64,000 bases of DNA from Kribbella sp. NBC_00382 (GCF_036067295.1 NZ_CP107954.1:992001-1056000), one strand, 5' to 3'; numbered from the stretch's first letter, positions 44,377 through 52,130 are shown. Notes: generated from the sequence alone by a model not told the origin. Numbers and translations: made by a program.

Positions 44377-45077
44377 GCCTTCTCGTCCTGCGCGTCGAGC
44401 AGGTTGCGCCACGCTCGTACGAAGCGGGAGTTCACGTACGCCTTGGTCCACGAGCCGTCCTGCCGCACCGACGAGCCGACATGGAAACGCCGGACCCCGG
44501 CCCCGTACAGCCAGGGCACATGTTCCGGCTGGAGCGAGCCGCCCGCCATCATCACCTTCGCCACCTGCTCATCACCGGACGCCAGCTTGAGCAGATCGTC
44601 CAGCCCATGCCCGACTCCGAGCGACGACCCCGCAGTCAGTACGCAGTCCAGCCCCGGCAGGCTCCGCAGCGCGCGCCACGCCTTCTCCTGCTCGAGCACG
44701 GCGTCGACAGCCCGGTGGAACGTCCACGGCGTACCGGCAAAGGTGCTCGCGAGCGCAGCGGCCGACTCGACATCCACCTCGTTGTCCGCGTTCAGGAACC
44801 CGAACACGAACCCGTCCGCGCCCGCCGACAGGTAGGACTGCGCCATCGCGGTCAGCCGGTTCAGCTCGGCGCCGTCGGTGCCGAACGAGTTCGACAGCCG
44901 CAACATCACCCGCAACGGCAGGTCGGTCACCCGGCGGATGGCGCTCACCGTGGACACCGACGGGCACAGGCCGTCGGCCTCCATCGAGGCGCACAGCTCC
45001 AGCCGGTCCGCGCCGCCCTCCTGAGCCGCCTCGGCATCCGCCGGATGCAAAGCGATGATCTCCAGCAACGAACCCAT
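44373..45077 (-). CDS. cutC: CutC-family protein
   Basis: A 234-residue TIM-barrel CutC protein: LEIIALHPADAEAAQEGGADRLELCASMEADGL at the N-terminus, the family VMLR segment (PLRVMLRLSNSF), FHRAVDAV, and a C-terminal RRFHVGSSVR. The name comes from a proposed copper-homeostasis role in E. coli that is disputed; the real substrate is unsettled. Divergent from the LacI-family gene by 134 bp, which contains repeated AACGAT half-sites. Confidence 0.9.
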   Translation of the reverse strand: MGSLLEIIALHPADAEAAQEGGADRLELCASMEADGLCPSVSTVSAIRRVTDLPLRVMLRLSNSFGTDGAELNRLTAMAQSYLSAGADGFVFGFLNADNEVDVESAAALASTFAGTPWTFHRAVDAVLEQEKAWRALRSLPGLDCVLTAGSSLGVGHGLDDLLKLASGDEQVAKVMMAGGSLQPEHVPWLYGAGVRRFHVGSSVRQDGSWTKAYVNSRFVRAWRNLLDAQDEKA

Positions 45078-45149
45078 GCGGCCATCATCCCGTACCGGCC
45101 CACGGCGCCGCTCCAGAAATAACTGTTGCGCTCTCCGAGAGTCTTCTGT

Positions 45150-45181
45150 ATCGTTTTTCTAGAACGATTTAGTAGAACGAT
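45150..45181. promoter_or_regulatory. LacI-type operator with three half-sites
   Basis: ATCGTT (45150-45155) and AACGAT (45163-45168) form an inverted repeat, and a second AACGAT (45176-45181) follows as a direct repeat of TAGAACGAT. They lie in the divergent gap between cutC and the LacI-family gene, 31 bp before the latter's ATG. Confidence 0.6.
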
Positions 45182-45211
45182 GCAGAAGCCGTTGGAAGAG
45201 GAGGCAGACCG

Positions 45212-46252
45212 ATGACACCCCGAGTCACGATCAAGACCGTCGCCCAGGCGGCCGGAGTGTCGCCGTCGACCGTCTCCAACGCCTACAACAAGCCTGACCA
45301 GCTCTCCGCCGCGGTCCGCGAGCGGATCCTGGCCAAGGCCCAAGAGCTCGGGTACGCCGGTCCTGACGCCTCCGCCCGCGCCCTGCGCAGCGGCAAGGCG
45401 GGTGCGGTCGGCGTGCTGTTCACCGACAAGCTCTCCTACGCCTTCTCCGACCCGTACGCGGTGGGCTTCCTGGCCGGCCTGGCCGAGGTCGCCGAGGAGT
45501 TCACCACCAGCCTGCTGCTGATGCCGATCAGCTCGACCGACATCGAGTCCGGGACGAACGCGGTCCGCCAGGCCGCGATCGACACCGCCGCGATCTTCTG
45601 CGTGGATCACGGCCACCCGGCCCTGGAGATGCTGAAGAACCGGGGCATTCCGACGGTATCGACCCAGCGCGGACACGACCTGGCCGACGGCTGGGTGGCG
45701 ATCGACGAGCTGGACGCCGCGGCCGCGATGGGCGAGCACCTGGCCCGACTCGGTCACCGCGACGTCGTCGTACTGGTCGACAACCACAAGGCGACCAGCA
45801 GCCAGCCGATCGAGCTGGACCTCGACGAGATCAACTGCGACGACTGCGAGCTCAGGATCGCCGGTCTGCGCAAGACGATGTCCGATGCCCGGTTCAGGGT
45901 CGTCTCGGGCGGCCACAACGCCTTCGGGTCCGGGCTGGCAGCGGCCGGCTGGGTGCTCGACTCGCAGGACCGGCCGACCGCGATCGCCGGGCTGAGCGAC
46001 GTCCAGGCGCTCGGCGCGATCCAGGCGATGAAGACCCGCGGCCTGGTTCCCGGCCGGGACCTGACGGTGACCGGCTTCGACGACATCCCCGCTGCCGAGA
46101 CGGCCGGGCTGACCACGATCCGGCAGCCGATCAACGACAAGGGCCGCGCCGTCGGGCGGCTGCTGCTGGACCCGAACGCGACCGAGCGGCACCTCACGAT
46201 GCCGACCGAGCTGGTCGTCCGCGCCAGCAGCGGTCCCGCACCCCGCAACTGA
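45212..46252 (+). CDS. LacI-family transcriptional regulator
   Basis: A 346-residue regulator. The HTH is VTIKTVAQAAGVSPSTVSNAYNKPDQLSAAVRERIL, the hinge ASARALRSGKAGAVGVLF, and a periplasmic-binding-protein-like sugar domain fills the rest (FDDIPAAETAGLTTIRQPINDKGRAVG at the end). GGAAGAGGAGG precedes the ATG. The gap upstream carries three half-sites that probably serve for self-control and control of cutC. Effector unknown. Confidence 0.92.
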   Translation: MTPRVTIKTVAQAAGVSPSTVSNAYNKPDQLSAAVRERILAKAQELGYAGPDASARALRSGKAGAVGVLFTDKLSYAFSDPYAVGFLAGLAEVAEEFTTSLLLMPISSTDIESGTNAVRQAAIDTAAIFCVDHGHPALEMLKNRGIPTVSTQRGHDLADGWVAIDELDAAAAMGEHLARLGHRDVVVLVDNHKATSSQPIELDLDEINCDDCELRIAGLRKTMSDARFRVVSGGHNAFGSGLAAAGWVLDSQDRPTAIAGLSDVQALGAIQAMKTRGLVPGRDLTVTGFDDIPAAETAGLTTIRQPINDKGRAVGRLLLDPNATERHLTMPTELVVRASSGPAPRN

Positions 46253-46327
46253 ATCAACCCACCATCTCGCCGATGGCCGCCGTGGCCATGGGTTCTGATC
46301 ATCACGCCCTCGGAAGGGAGCACGACC

Positions 46328-46552
46328 ATGACTTACTTCATCGCCGGCAACACCGCAGTGGAGAACGCGAGGTCCCTCGCCCAGTCCGCACTGCCGAACG
46401 CTCCTCAGGAGGAGTACTACGAGCCGGCACCGCGCCGCGGAATCGCCTTCCGCACAAGGCTTTCCGCCGTACTACGCACCGCCGCCGAGCGCGAGCTCAA
46501 GCTCGCCGAGCGCCTCGACCCGGCGCCTCGTTGCGAGCCGCTCGCCGGCTGA
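46328..46552 (+). CDS. small protein, unknown function
   Basis: A 74-residue protein (MTYFIAGNTAVENARSLAQS; RRGIAFRTRLSAVLRTAAERELKLAERL) with an amphipathic C-terminal helix. It is supported by a good Shine-Dalgarno (AAGGGAG, eight bases before the ATG), its own gap, and a terminator just after the stop. I do not recognise it. Confidence 0.6.
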   Translation: MTYFIAGNTAVENARSLAQSALPNAPQEEYYEPAPRRGIAFRTRLSAVLRTAAERELKLAERLDPAPRCEPLAG

Positions 46553-46569
46553 CCTCTCCCAAGGCGATG

Positions 46570-46598
46570 AAACCCCATGCCGATCGGCGTGGGGTTTT
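46570..46598 (+). terminator. rho-independent terminator after the small gene
   Basis: AAACCCCA and TGGGGTTT enclose an inner GCC-GATC-GGC stem, followed directly by a T run (TTTT). A classic intrinsic terminator 17 bp after the stop of the 74-residue protein. Confidence 0.88.
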
Positions 46599-46627
46599 GT
46601 CGGTTCCGTCTGGCACTCTGAAGGGCG

Positions 46628-46972
46628 ATGAACGAACCAGGTGTGTTGCTGACGGCCCGGGCACAGGTGCTCCACGACCTGGCCGCGCGGGGATTCGACG
46701 ACGCCGTCATGGTGTCTCTGCTGGAGGATGCCGTCGCCGGACGGCAGTGGTGGCTGGACCAATGGCCGGACGGCGCCGAACACATCGCCGGCCTGGTCGC
46801 GCAAGACGTCCAGGACCGCCTCTCCGACTCCGGCGTCCGCTGGCCGCGCTGCACCGCCTGCGACGACCTCCACGACCACGAACTCCGGATCGAACCCGAG
46901 CTCGGCCCCGACCCGCACTGGGTCTGCGAACGAGCAGGCATATCGGTATCACGTCTGGGCCAGTTGACCTGA
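46628..46972 (+). CDS. conserved small protein with Cys pair, unknown function
   Basis: A 114-residue protein: LTARAQVLHDLAARGFDDAVMVSLLEDAVAGRQWWLDQWPDGAEHI, then RCTACDDLHDHELRIEPELGPDPHWVCER. The CxxC (CTAC) and a later Cys may bind a metal. Homologous small proteins occur across actinobacteria as I recall, but without a known role. Confidence 0.65.
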   Translation: MNEPGVLLTARAQVLHDLAARGFDDAVMVSLLEDAVAGRQWWLDQWPDGAEHIAGLVAQDVQDRLSDSGVRWPRCTACDDLHDHELRIEPELGPDPHWVCERAGISVSRLGQLT

Positions 46973-46977
46973 GGGTT

Positions 46978-46999
46978 CGACCAGGGGTTTAACTGGTCG
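46978..46999. promoter_or_regulatory. inverted repeat upstream of the multicopper oxidase operon
   Basis: CGACCAG and CTGGTCG around an 8-base centre, followed at 47002-47011 by a 10-bp palindrome (CTACATGTAG), all within the 61-bp gap before the first gene. Possible operator sites; the first could also end the upstream transcript. Confidence 0.4.
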
Positions 47000-47033
47000 C
47001 GCTACATGTAGACAGGCTACTACTCTCACCACC

Positions 47034-47399
47034 ATGAAGTCTTTGGTGGTACTTCGGGCTGCCGCGGTGGTGCATGCCGTCGCGGTCTGCCTGCAACCCG
47101 TGCTCGCGGGCGCCTACCTGAACGGGTCGGGCGCCGCGCTGCGACTGCACGAGCCGATCGGGCTCGGCCTCGCCTTCCTCTCCCTCGGGCAGGTCCTGCT
47201 CGCGACGATCTACTGGCGCTCCGGTGGCAAAGCCTCAGCCGTCCTCGTCTCGCTCCTGCTGCTCGCCGCCGAGGCCGTCCAGATCTCGATGGGCTACACC
47301 CGCCAGCTCGCCATCCACATCCCCCTTGGCATCGCCATCGTCGCCGTCGCCTGCGCCTTCGCCGCCTGGACCTTCCGCTCCGCAGCGAGGCCCGCATGA
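47034..47399 (+). CDS. small four-helix membrane protein with conserved histidines (1 of 2)
   Basis: A 121-residue protein with about four transmembrane helices. It aligns end to end with the next gene and shares H14, the motif QPxLAG (20-26), HxPIG with H39, LYWR/IYWR near 60 and HxPLGxAI with H95. Intramembrane His residues in such a compact bundle suggest heme b or quinone binding, but no family is certain. It is the first of a three-gene operon with ATGA overlaps ending in the multicopper oxidase. Confidence 0.75.
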   Translation: MKSLVVLRAAAVVHAVAVCLQPVLAGAYLNGSGAALRLHEPIGLGLAFLSLGQVLLATIYWRSGGKASAVLVSLLLLAAEAVQISMGYTRQLAIHIPLGIAIVAVACAFAAWTFRSAARPA

Positions 47400-47773
47400 T
47401 CACCCTGTGGCTGTTGAGGATGACCCTCCTCCTGCATGCAGTACTCGTCGCGGCGCAGCCGATCCTCGCCGGATACTTCCTCTCCGGAGAGGTCGACGCG
47501 ATGGCTTGGCACGGCCCGATCGGATCGTCACTCTTCCTGATCGCGGCGATCCAGTTCGTCGCCGCCGTCCTGTACTGGCGCCCGGGCCGCGGCCGTCTGT
47601 GGCCGGCCCTCGTCACGCTCGGACTGATCGTCGCCGAGCTCACCCAACTCGCCTTCGGCTACGCCCAGAACTTCGCCGTCCACGTGCCGCTCGGCACCGC
47701 CATCGTGATCACCGTGCTCTGGATGACGGTCTGGTCCTTCCGCTCCAGCGCACGAGGAAAGGTCAAGCCATGA
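47396..47773 (+). CDS. small four-helix membrane protein with conserved histidines (2 of 2)
   Basis: A 125-residue paralogue of the preceding protein with the same conserved positions (H14, QPILAG, H39, LYWRPG, H96) and about four transmembrane helices. It overlaps the first paralogue by ATGA at its start and the multicopper oxidase by ATGA at its end, so the three proteins should be made together. A heterodimer seems likely. Function inferred from context only: an electron or oxygen-linked partner of the copper oxidase. Confidence 0.75.
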   Translation: MITLWLLRMTLLLHAVLVAAQPILAGYFLSGEVDAMAWHGPIGSSLFLIAAIQFVAAVLYWRPGRGRLWPALVTLGLIVAELTQLAFGYAQNFAVHVPLGTAIVITVLWMTVWSFRSSARGKVKP

Positions 47774-49290
47774 AACTGTCCCGCCGCCGATTCCTCGGAG
47801 CGGCCGGCGGTACCGGCCTGGCCCTCACCCTCGCCAACTGCGGCCTCCCTGGACAGACCGCCGAACTCCTCAAGAGCAAAGCTCCACTCCCCGAAGCTTT
47901 CAAGGTCGCGCTGCCGATCCCGCCCGTGAAGAAGCCGCTCCGCACACACGCAGGAGTCGACTTCTACCGCGTCGTCCAGCAGAAGGCATCGCTGGAGATC
48001 CTGCCCGGCCTGAAGACCGAGATCATCGGGTATGACGGACTGCTCCCCGGCCCGACATTCGACGTACGCAGCGGCCGGACGACCGTCGTCGAGCAGGTCA
48101 ACCAACTCGACGTACCGACTGTCGTGCATCTCCACGGCGGGCACACCCCGGCCGCGAGCGACGGCTGGCCACTCGACCTGCTGATGCCGGCCGGTGAGCA
48201 CCACGACCACACTGGGCACAGCGGCATGGGTGGCGGCGACGTCAAGATGGGCAGCCGGACGTACACCTATCCGAACACGCAGCGGGCCGCCACGCTCTGG
48301 TATCACGACCATCGGATGGACTACACGGCCCCGCAGGTCTATCGCGGACTGTTCGGCCTGCATGTGGTTCGTGATGCCGAGGAGGACCTACTTCCCTTGC
48401 CTGGTGGCGATCGGGAGATCCCGTTGGTGCTGGCAGATCGCGCGTTCGCGGCCGATGGCTCGTTCCTCTACCCGGCCGCGAAGGACGGGCCTGGTGTCGA
48501 GACGAAGTACATGGAAGGTGTGATCGGCGACGTCATGCTGGTCAACGGCGCTCCCTGGCCGGTACTCGAGGTCGACGCCGCGCGCTACCGCTTCCGCATC
48601 CTCAACGCGTCGAACGCACGCCGCTACGAGCTGGCACTGGACCCCGGCCCGGCGACGTTCATCCAGATCGGGAGCGATGGCGGACTGCTCGGAGCACCGG
48701 TCGAGCACAAGACGCTGGTGATCGCGCCGGCCGAGCGATTCGATGTAGTGGTGGACTTCTCGAAGTACCAGCCCGGCACTGAAGTCACTCTGCTCAACAA
48801 GCTGGACAGTGGTCGGGCCGGCCAGGTGATGCGATTCAAGGTCGCCCGCAAGGCTCGAGACGACAGCAACGTCCCGGCCAAGCTCTCGTCGTACGCCGCT
48901 GTGCCCGAACCGTCCGGCCTGGTCCACCGCGAGTGGCGCTTCCGCCGCGGCTCAGCCAACGGTCATCAAGGCTGGACGATCAACGGCAAACCCTTCGATC
49001 CCCAGCAAATGCAGGCATCCATCAAGCTCGACCAGTACGAGGTCTGGTCCTTCGTCACCGACGTCCACCACCCCGTCCACGTCCACCTCGCCCCCTTCCA
49101 GGTACTCCGCCGAGGCGGCGGCAAACCCGGCCCGTACGACGTGGGCTGGAAGGACACCGTCGACATCCGCCCCGCCGAAGTGGTCGACGTCCTGATCAAA
49201 TTCACCGCCCACAAGGGCAAGTACCTCATCCACTGCCACAACCTCGAACACGAGGACATGGCCATGATGGCCACCTTCGCAACGATCTAG
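47770..49290 (+). CDS. Tat-exported multicopper oxidase lipoprotein
   Basis: A 506-residue multicopper oxidase (CotA/bilirubin-oxidase-like). SRRRFLGAAGG is a Tat signal, and LTLANC gives a lipobox with Cys24. All four copper motifs are present: HLHGGH, LWYHDHRMD, HHPVHVHLAPF and IHCHNLEHEDMAMM (type 1 site with an axial Met). A His/Gly-rich loop (GEHHDHTGHSGMGG) may bind extra copper. It should oxidise phenols or metals on the outer membrane face, reducing O2 to water. Convergent 4-bp overlap with the DUF998 gene. Confidence 0.92.
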   Translation: MKLSRRRFLGAAGGTGLALTLANCGLPGQTAELLKSKAPLPEAFKVALPIPPVKKPLRTHAGVDFYRVVQQKASLEILPGLKTEIIGYDGLLPGPTFDVRSGRTTVVEQVNQLDVPTVVHLHGGHTPAASDGWPLDLLMPAGEHHDHTGHSGMGGGDVKMGSRTYTYPNTQRAATLWYHDHRMDYTAPQVYRGLFGLHVVRDAEEDLLPLPGGDREIPLVLADRAFAADGSFLYPAAKDGPGVETKYMEGVIGDVMLVNGAPWPVLEVDAARYRFRILNASNARRYELALDPGPATFIQIGSDGGLLGAPVEHKTLVIAPAERFDVVVDFSKYQPGTEVTLLNKLDSGRAGQVMRFKVARKARDDSNVPAKLSSYAAVPEPSGLVHREWRFRRGSANGHQGWTINGKPFDPQQMQASIKLDQYEVWSFVTDVHHPVHVHLAPFQVLRRGGGKPGPYDVGWKDTVDIRPAEVVDVLIKFTAHKGKYLIHCHNLEHEDMAMMATFATI

Positions 49291-49886
49291 CACCTGCGCC
49301 AGGCAAGAAACGTGAGCCAGGTCCATCCGATGATCACGGCGAGGCGCTGGAAGAACCCAGCGACATCGACCAGCGATTCCGTCTGCGCGAAGCCGGCACT
49401 CGCCAACATGAACGTGATCACAAAAGCTGCAGCGCTCAGGAGGGAGTAGAGCACCCAACCGCGAGCGAGTACGACCTGCGCCACCGCCAAGGCCAGGAAT
49501 GCCGGTAGTGAGAAGGCGTCATGCAACGCGCCGGAGGTCGTGTACTCCACCGTGGCAGGTGTGCCCAGCGGAAAGCCACTGACCGGGTCGGTGGTGAAGA
49601 GCCCAGCGCCCAGCAGGCCGACACCCCAGATGCCGACCAGTACCGCACCCAGGCGCGCCTGCCGCCAGAGGCCGAGCGCGAAGGCGATGGTCAACGCACC
49701 CGCCACCAGGAAGTTCGCAGTCTGGATCCAACCGTGGTCGCCGAGAGCCAACGAGCTGACCGGATGGCGCAGTGAGTCGTAGCCGTCACCCTTGAACATT
49801 CCTTCGATCAGGAAGGTGAGGACGAAGAGCGGGCCGGCCAGCAATCCGCAGTACAGAAGGCGGTTTCCCCTTGCCAGCCGGGCCAT
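49287..49886 (-). CDS. DUF998 membrane protein
   Basis: A 199-residue integral membrane protein of DUF998 type with about six transmembrane segments (LLYCGLLAGPLFVLTFLIEG; HPVSSLALGDHGWIQTANFLVAG). Function unknown. ATG 49886 overlaps the ClpN-domain gene stop as ATGA. Third gene of the HTH/ClpN/DUF998 operon. Confidence 0.85.
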   Translation of the reverse strand: MARLARGNRLLYCGLLAGPLFVLTFLIEGMFKGDGYDSLRHPVSSLALGDHGWIQTANFLVAGALTIAFALGLWRQARLGAVLVGIWGVGLLGAGLFTTDPVSGFPLGTPATVEYTTSGALHDAFSLPAFLALAVAQVVLARGWVLYSLLSAAAFVITFMLASAGFAQTESLVDVAGFFQRLAVIIGWTWLTFLAWRRC

Positions 49887-50377
49887 CAGTGTTCCTGGCG
49901 AGTGGCTGCTTGATAGGCCTGGTCGCGGAGGGCTTCGCGGTTGATGCCGGCCAACTCCAAGGCCCGGGGGATGCGGCCAAGCGTGGTGTCGAGGGCGCCG
50001 ACTAGTAGGTGGGCGGCGCCGATGCGGCCGCCGCCGGTGGCGGACGCGGTGGTCATCGCGCGTTTGAGGAGCAGCTTGGCGGTCTCGCCGATCTGGGGGC
50101 TGCGGGAGCGGTCAGGTGTTGCCTTGGGCAACTCTGCGATCGCGATGGCTACGCCGGCGATTGAGAGGCTTTGTTCCCATTCGCGGTCGAGCGCCGCCCG
50201 GGTCGTCTCGTGGGTCAGGCCGGCGTCGGCGAGTAGCCGGGCGGTCGTAGTACCGGATAGTTCGGTCAGGGCCAGTAGTACGTGCTCGGCCTCGATCGCG
50301 GGCGAGCCGTCCTCGACCGCTTCGGCGCGGGCACCTCGGACCAGTACGGCCCGGACATCGTTCACCTTCGTCGTCAT
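49886..50377 (-). CDS. stand-alone Clp N-terminal repeat domain protein
   Basis: A 163-residue protein with two Clp_N repeats: AIEAEHVLLALTELSGTTTARLLADAGLT and, after a linker, GRIGAAHLLVGALDTTLGRIPRALELAGIN. There is no AAA+ module, so it cannot unfold proteins itself; such proteins may act as adaptors or decoys for ClpC. ATG 50377 overlaps the upstream HTH stop. The pairing with a small HTH gene recurs in actinobacteria and suggests a regulator-inhibitor pair. Confidence 0.85.
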   Translation of the reverse strand: MTTKVNDVRAVLVRGARAEAVEDGSPAIEAEHVLLALTELSGTTTARLLADAGLTHETTRAALDREWEQSLSIAGVAIAIAELPKATPDRSRSPQIGETAKLLLKRAMTTASATGGGRIGAAHLLVGALDTTLGRIPRALELAGINREALRDQAYQAATRQEH

Positions 50378-50601
50378 CAACGCCTCCTCAGGGCGACGCC
50401 CGCGGCGATCAGCCGCTTGGCGTGTTTCTTGTGTACGGCCTGCCGGGTCACGCCCAGCACCTCGGCGACGTCGGACCAGCTCCAGCCCGCCCGCATCGCC
50501 TGCTCCACCTGGCTGTCCTCGATCCGGTCCGCCAGCCGCCGCAACGCGACCACCGAGGCCAGCCCGGCGCCGGGATCGTCCTCGTTCACCAACTTCTCCA
50601 T
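50377..50601 (-). CDS. small HTH protein paired with the ClpN gene
   Basis: A 74-residue protein with one helix-turn-helix: RIEDSQVEQAMRAGWSWSDVAEVLGVTRQAVHKKHAKRLI, typical of the sigma-70 region 4/HTH_AsnC-like group. The ATG at 50601 has a promoter (-35 TTGACA, 17 bp, -10 TAAGTT) ending about where the codon starts, so the mRNA is probably leaderless. The longer frame from 50637 would use codons inside the promoter. First gene of the operon; it may bind the palindrome in front of it. Confidence 0.85.
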   Translation of the reverse strand: MEKLVNEDDPGAGLASVVALRRLADRIEDSQVEQAMRAGWSWSDVAEVLGVTRQAVHKKHAKRLIAAGVALRRR

Positions 50602-50603
50602 GC

Positions 50604-50650
50604 TTAGCAACTTAGGTTGACAATCGGGCGTTGTCAACCCAAGTTGCTAA
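50604..50650 (-). promoter_or_regulatory. 47-bp palindromic promoter of the HTH/ClpN operon
   Basis: Two 20-bp arms (50604-50623 and 50631-50650) form an inverted repeat with a single mismatch around a 7-bp centre. On the minus strand it contains TTGACA (50637-50632), a 17-bp spacer and TAAGTT (50614-50609). On the plus strand the equivalent -10 reads CAAGTT, so only the minus-strand promoter keeps a consensus first base. Confidence 0.75.
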
Positions 50651-50660
50651 AACCTGCCTC

Positions 50661-50690
50661 TTGACCCCGCAGCTCAGCTTTGCCTATATT
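50661..50690 (+). promoter_or_regulatory. sigma-70-type promoter of the ArsR operon
   Basis: TTGACC (50661-50666) and TATATT (50685-50690) with 18 bp between. Transcription would start near 50697. Confidence 0.65.
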
Positions 50691-50704
50691 CAACACATCA
50701 GTTG

Positions 50705-50722
50705 ATCAACGGGATGGTTGAT
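50705..50722. promoter_or_regulatory. operator for the ArsR-type regulator
   Basis: ATCAAC, six bases, GTTGAT, overlapping a GTTGATCAAC palindrome (50701-50710), lies between the predicted transcription start and the regulator ATG. Position fits auto-repression. Confidence 0.55.
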
Positions 50723-50726
50723 AAAG

Positions 50727-51065
50727 ATGTCGGTTGACGAAGAGGCACTGGACCGGGCGTTCACCGCGCTCGGCGATCCGGTCCGCCGGGCGCTGATCGC
50801 GCGGTTGTCCCGCGGTGAGGCGACGGTCAACGAGCTCGCCGAGCCGTTCGAGATCACCAAGCAGGCGATCTCCCGGCATCTGCAGGTGCTCGAGGCCGCC
50901 GGCCTGATCACCCGCAGCCGCGACGGCCAGCGCCGGCCGTGTCATCTCAACGCCTCCGCCCTGGAGAGCCTGACCAGCTGGATCGACGAATACCGCCTGA
51001 CCGCCGAGGCCCGGTACCGCCGGCTCGACGCCGTACTCGACACCGTGAAGGAGCAGGAGAAATGA
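50727..51065 (+). CDS. ArsR-family regulator of an SRPBCC operon
   Basis: A 112-residue HTH_5 regulator: AFTALGDPVRRALIARLSRGEATVNELAEPFEITKQAISRHLQVLEAAGLITRSRDGQRRP. This subgroup, next to AHSA1/SRPBCC genes, is common in actinobacteria and lacks metal-binding Cys. ATG 50727 is preferred over a TTG at 50718 that sits in the operator. It overlaps the SRPBCC gene by ATGA. Confidence 0.9.
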   Translation: MSVDEEALDRAFTALGDPVRRALIARLSRGEATVNELAEPFEITKQAISRHLQVLEAAGLITRSRDGQRRPCHLNASALESLTSWIDEYRLTAEARYRRLDAVLDTVKEQEK

Positions 51066-51544
51066 GCACCAACCCGACCACCATCGAGGCCCCCGCGGGG
51101 ACCCCGTTCCTCTCGACGACGCGTGAGTTCGACGCGACCCCGGCCCAGCTGTTCCGGGTCCAGACCGATCCCGAGCTGGTCGCCCAGTGGCTCGGCCCGC
51201 GCGATCTGGAGATGACGATCGAGGAGTACGACGTCCGCCCGGGCGGCCGGTACCGGTACATCCATCGGCGCGGCGACCAGGAGTTCGCATTCCGCGGCGT
51301 CTTCCACACCGTCGAGCCCGACACCCTGGTGATCCAGACCTTTGAGTGGGAAGGGGCGCCGGGCGAGGTCTGCCTGGAGCGGGCGACCTACGAGAAGACC
51401 GACACCGGCGTACGGCTGCACACCCAGTCGGTGTTCCCGTCGGTCGCGGCGCGCGACGCGGCGGTCGAGAGCGGGATGGAGCACGGCATCAACGACTCGA
51501 TGGACCGCCTCGCCGAGCTGCTCGCCCGCGGGGAGGGCGCATGA
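51062..51544 (+). CDS. SRPBCC (AHSA1-like) protein
   Basis: A 160-residue START-like lipid/ligand-binding fold: TREFDATPAQLFRVQTDPELVAQWLGPRDLEMTI, then GGRYRYIHRRGDQEFAFRGVF and a C-terminal helix GMEHGINDSMDRLAELLA. Typically of unknown ligand. Starts ATGA-overlapped with ArsR and ends overlapped with the RibD-like gene. Confidence 0.88.
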   Translation: MSTNPTTIEAPAGTPFLSTTREFDATPAQLFRVQTDPELVAQWLGPRDLEMTIEEYDVRPGGRYRYIHRRGDQEFAFRGVFHTVEPDTLVIQTFEWEGAPGEVCLERATYEKTDTGVRLHTQSVFPSVAARDAAVESGMEHGINDSMDRLAELLARGEGA

Positions 51545-52125
51545 GCCGTGTCATCGCAACCGCTGCCGTCTCGCTGGACGGCTTCGTCGCCGACACCTCG
51601 GACGCCGTCGGCCCGCTGTTCGACTGGTACGAGAACGGACCGGTGGAGGTCTACGGAACCGACCCCGGGCGCCCGTTCCACGTCACCCAGCCCAGTGCTG
51701 ACTATCTGCAGTCCATCTGGCCGACCATCGGCGTAACGCTGATCGGCCGCCGCCTCTTCGACCTGACCAACGGGTGGAACGGCGTCCCGGCCGTCGGCGA
51801 CCACGTCGTCGTGGTCACCCACGCACCGCCGACGGACTGGCCCTTCCCCGACGCCCCGTACACCTTCGTCGACGGCATCGAGGAAGCGGTCGCACAAGCC
51901 AAGTCGCTGGCCGGTCACCGTCATGTCGCCGTGGCCGCCGGCAACCTCACCGGCCAGCTCCTCGAAGCCGGCCTGCTGGACGAGCTGGTCCTCAGCCTCG
52001 TCCCCGTCGTCTTCGGCACCGGTCGCCCGTTCTTCGGCGACTACACCGGCCGCCAGCAACTCTTCAACAACCCCAATGTCATCGAAGGCGACCGAGTCAC
52101 CCACCTGCACTACACAATCCAATAG
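51541..52125 (+). CDS. dihydrofolate reductase-like (RibD C-terminal domain) protein
   Basis: A 194-residue RibD_C-type reductase domain: VIATAAVSLDGFVADTSDAVGPLFDWY at the N-terminus and VAVAAGNLTGQLLEAGLLDELVLSLVPVVFGTGRPFF at the C-terminus (NADPH-binding core). Members are usually annotated dihydrofolate reductase family but the true substrate is unknown. Last gene of the ArsR/SRPBCC operon. Confidence 0.88.
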   Translation: MSRVIATAAVSLDGFVADTSDAVGPLFDWYENGPVEVYGTDPGRPFHVTQPSADYLQSIWPTIGVTLIGRRLFDLTNGWNGVPAVGDHVVVVTHAPPTDWPFPDAPYTFVDGIEEAVAQAKSLAGHRHVAVAAGNLTGQLLEAGLLDELVLSLVPVVFGTGRPFFGDYTGRQQLFNNPNVIEGDRVTHLHYTIQ

Positions 52126-52130
52126 ACGAT

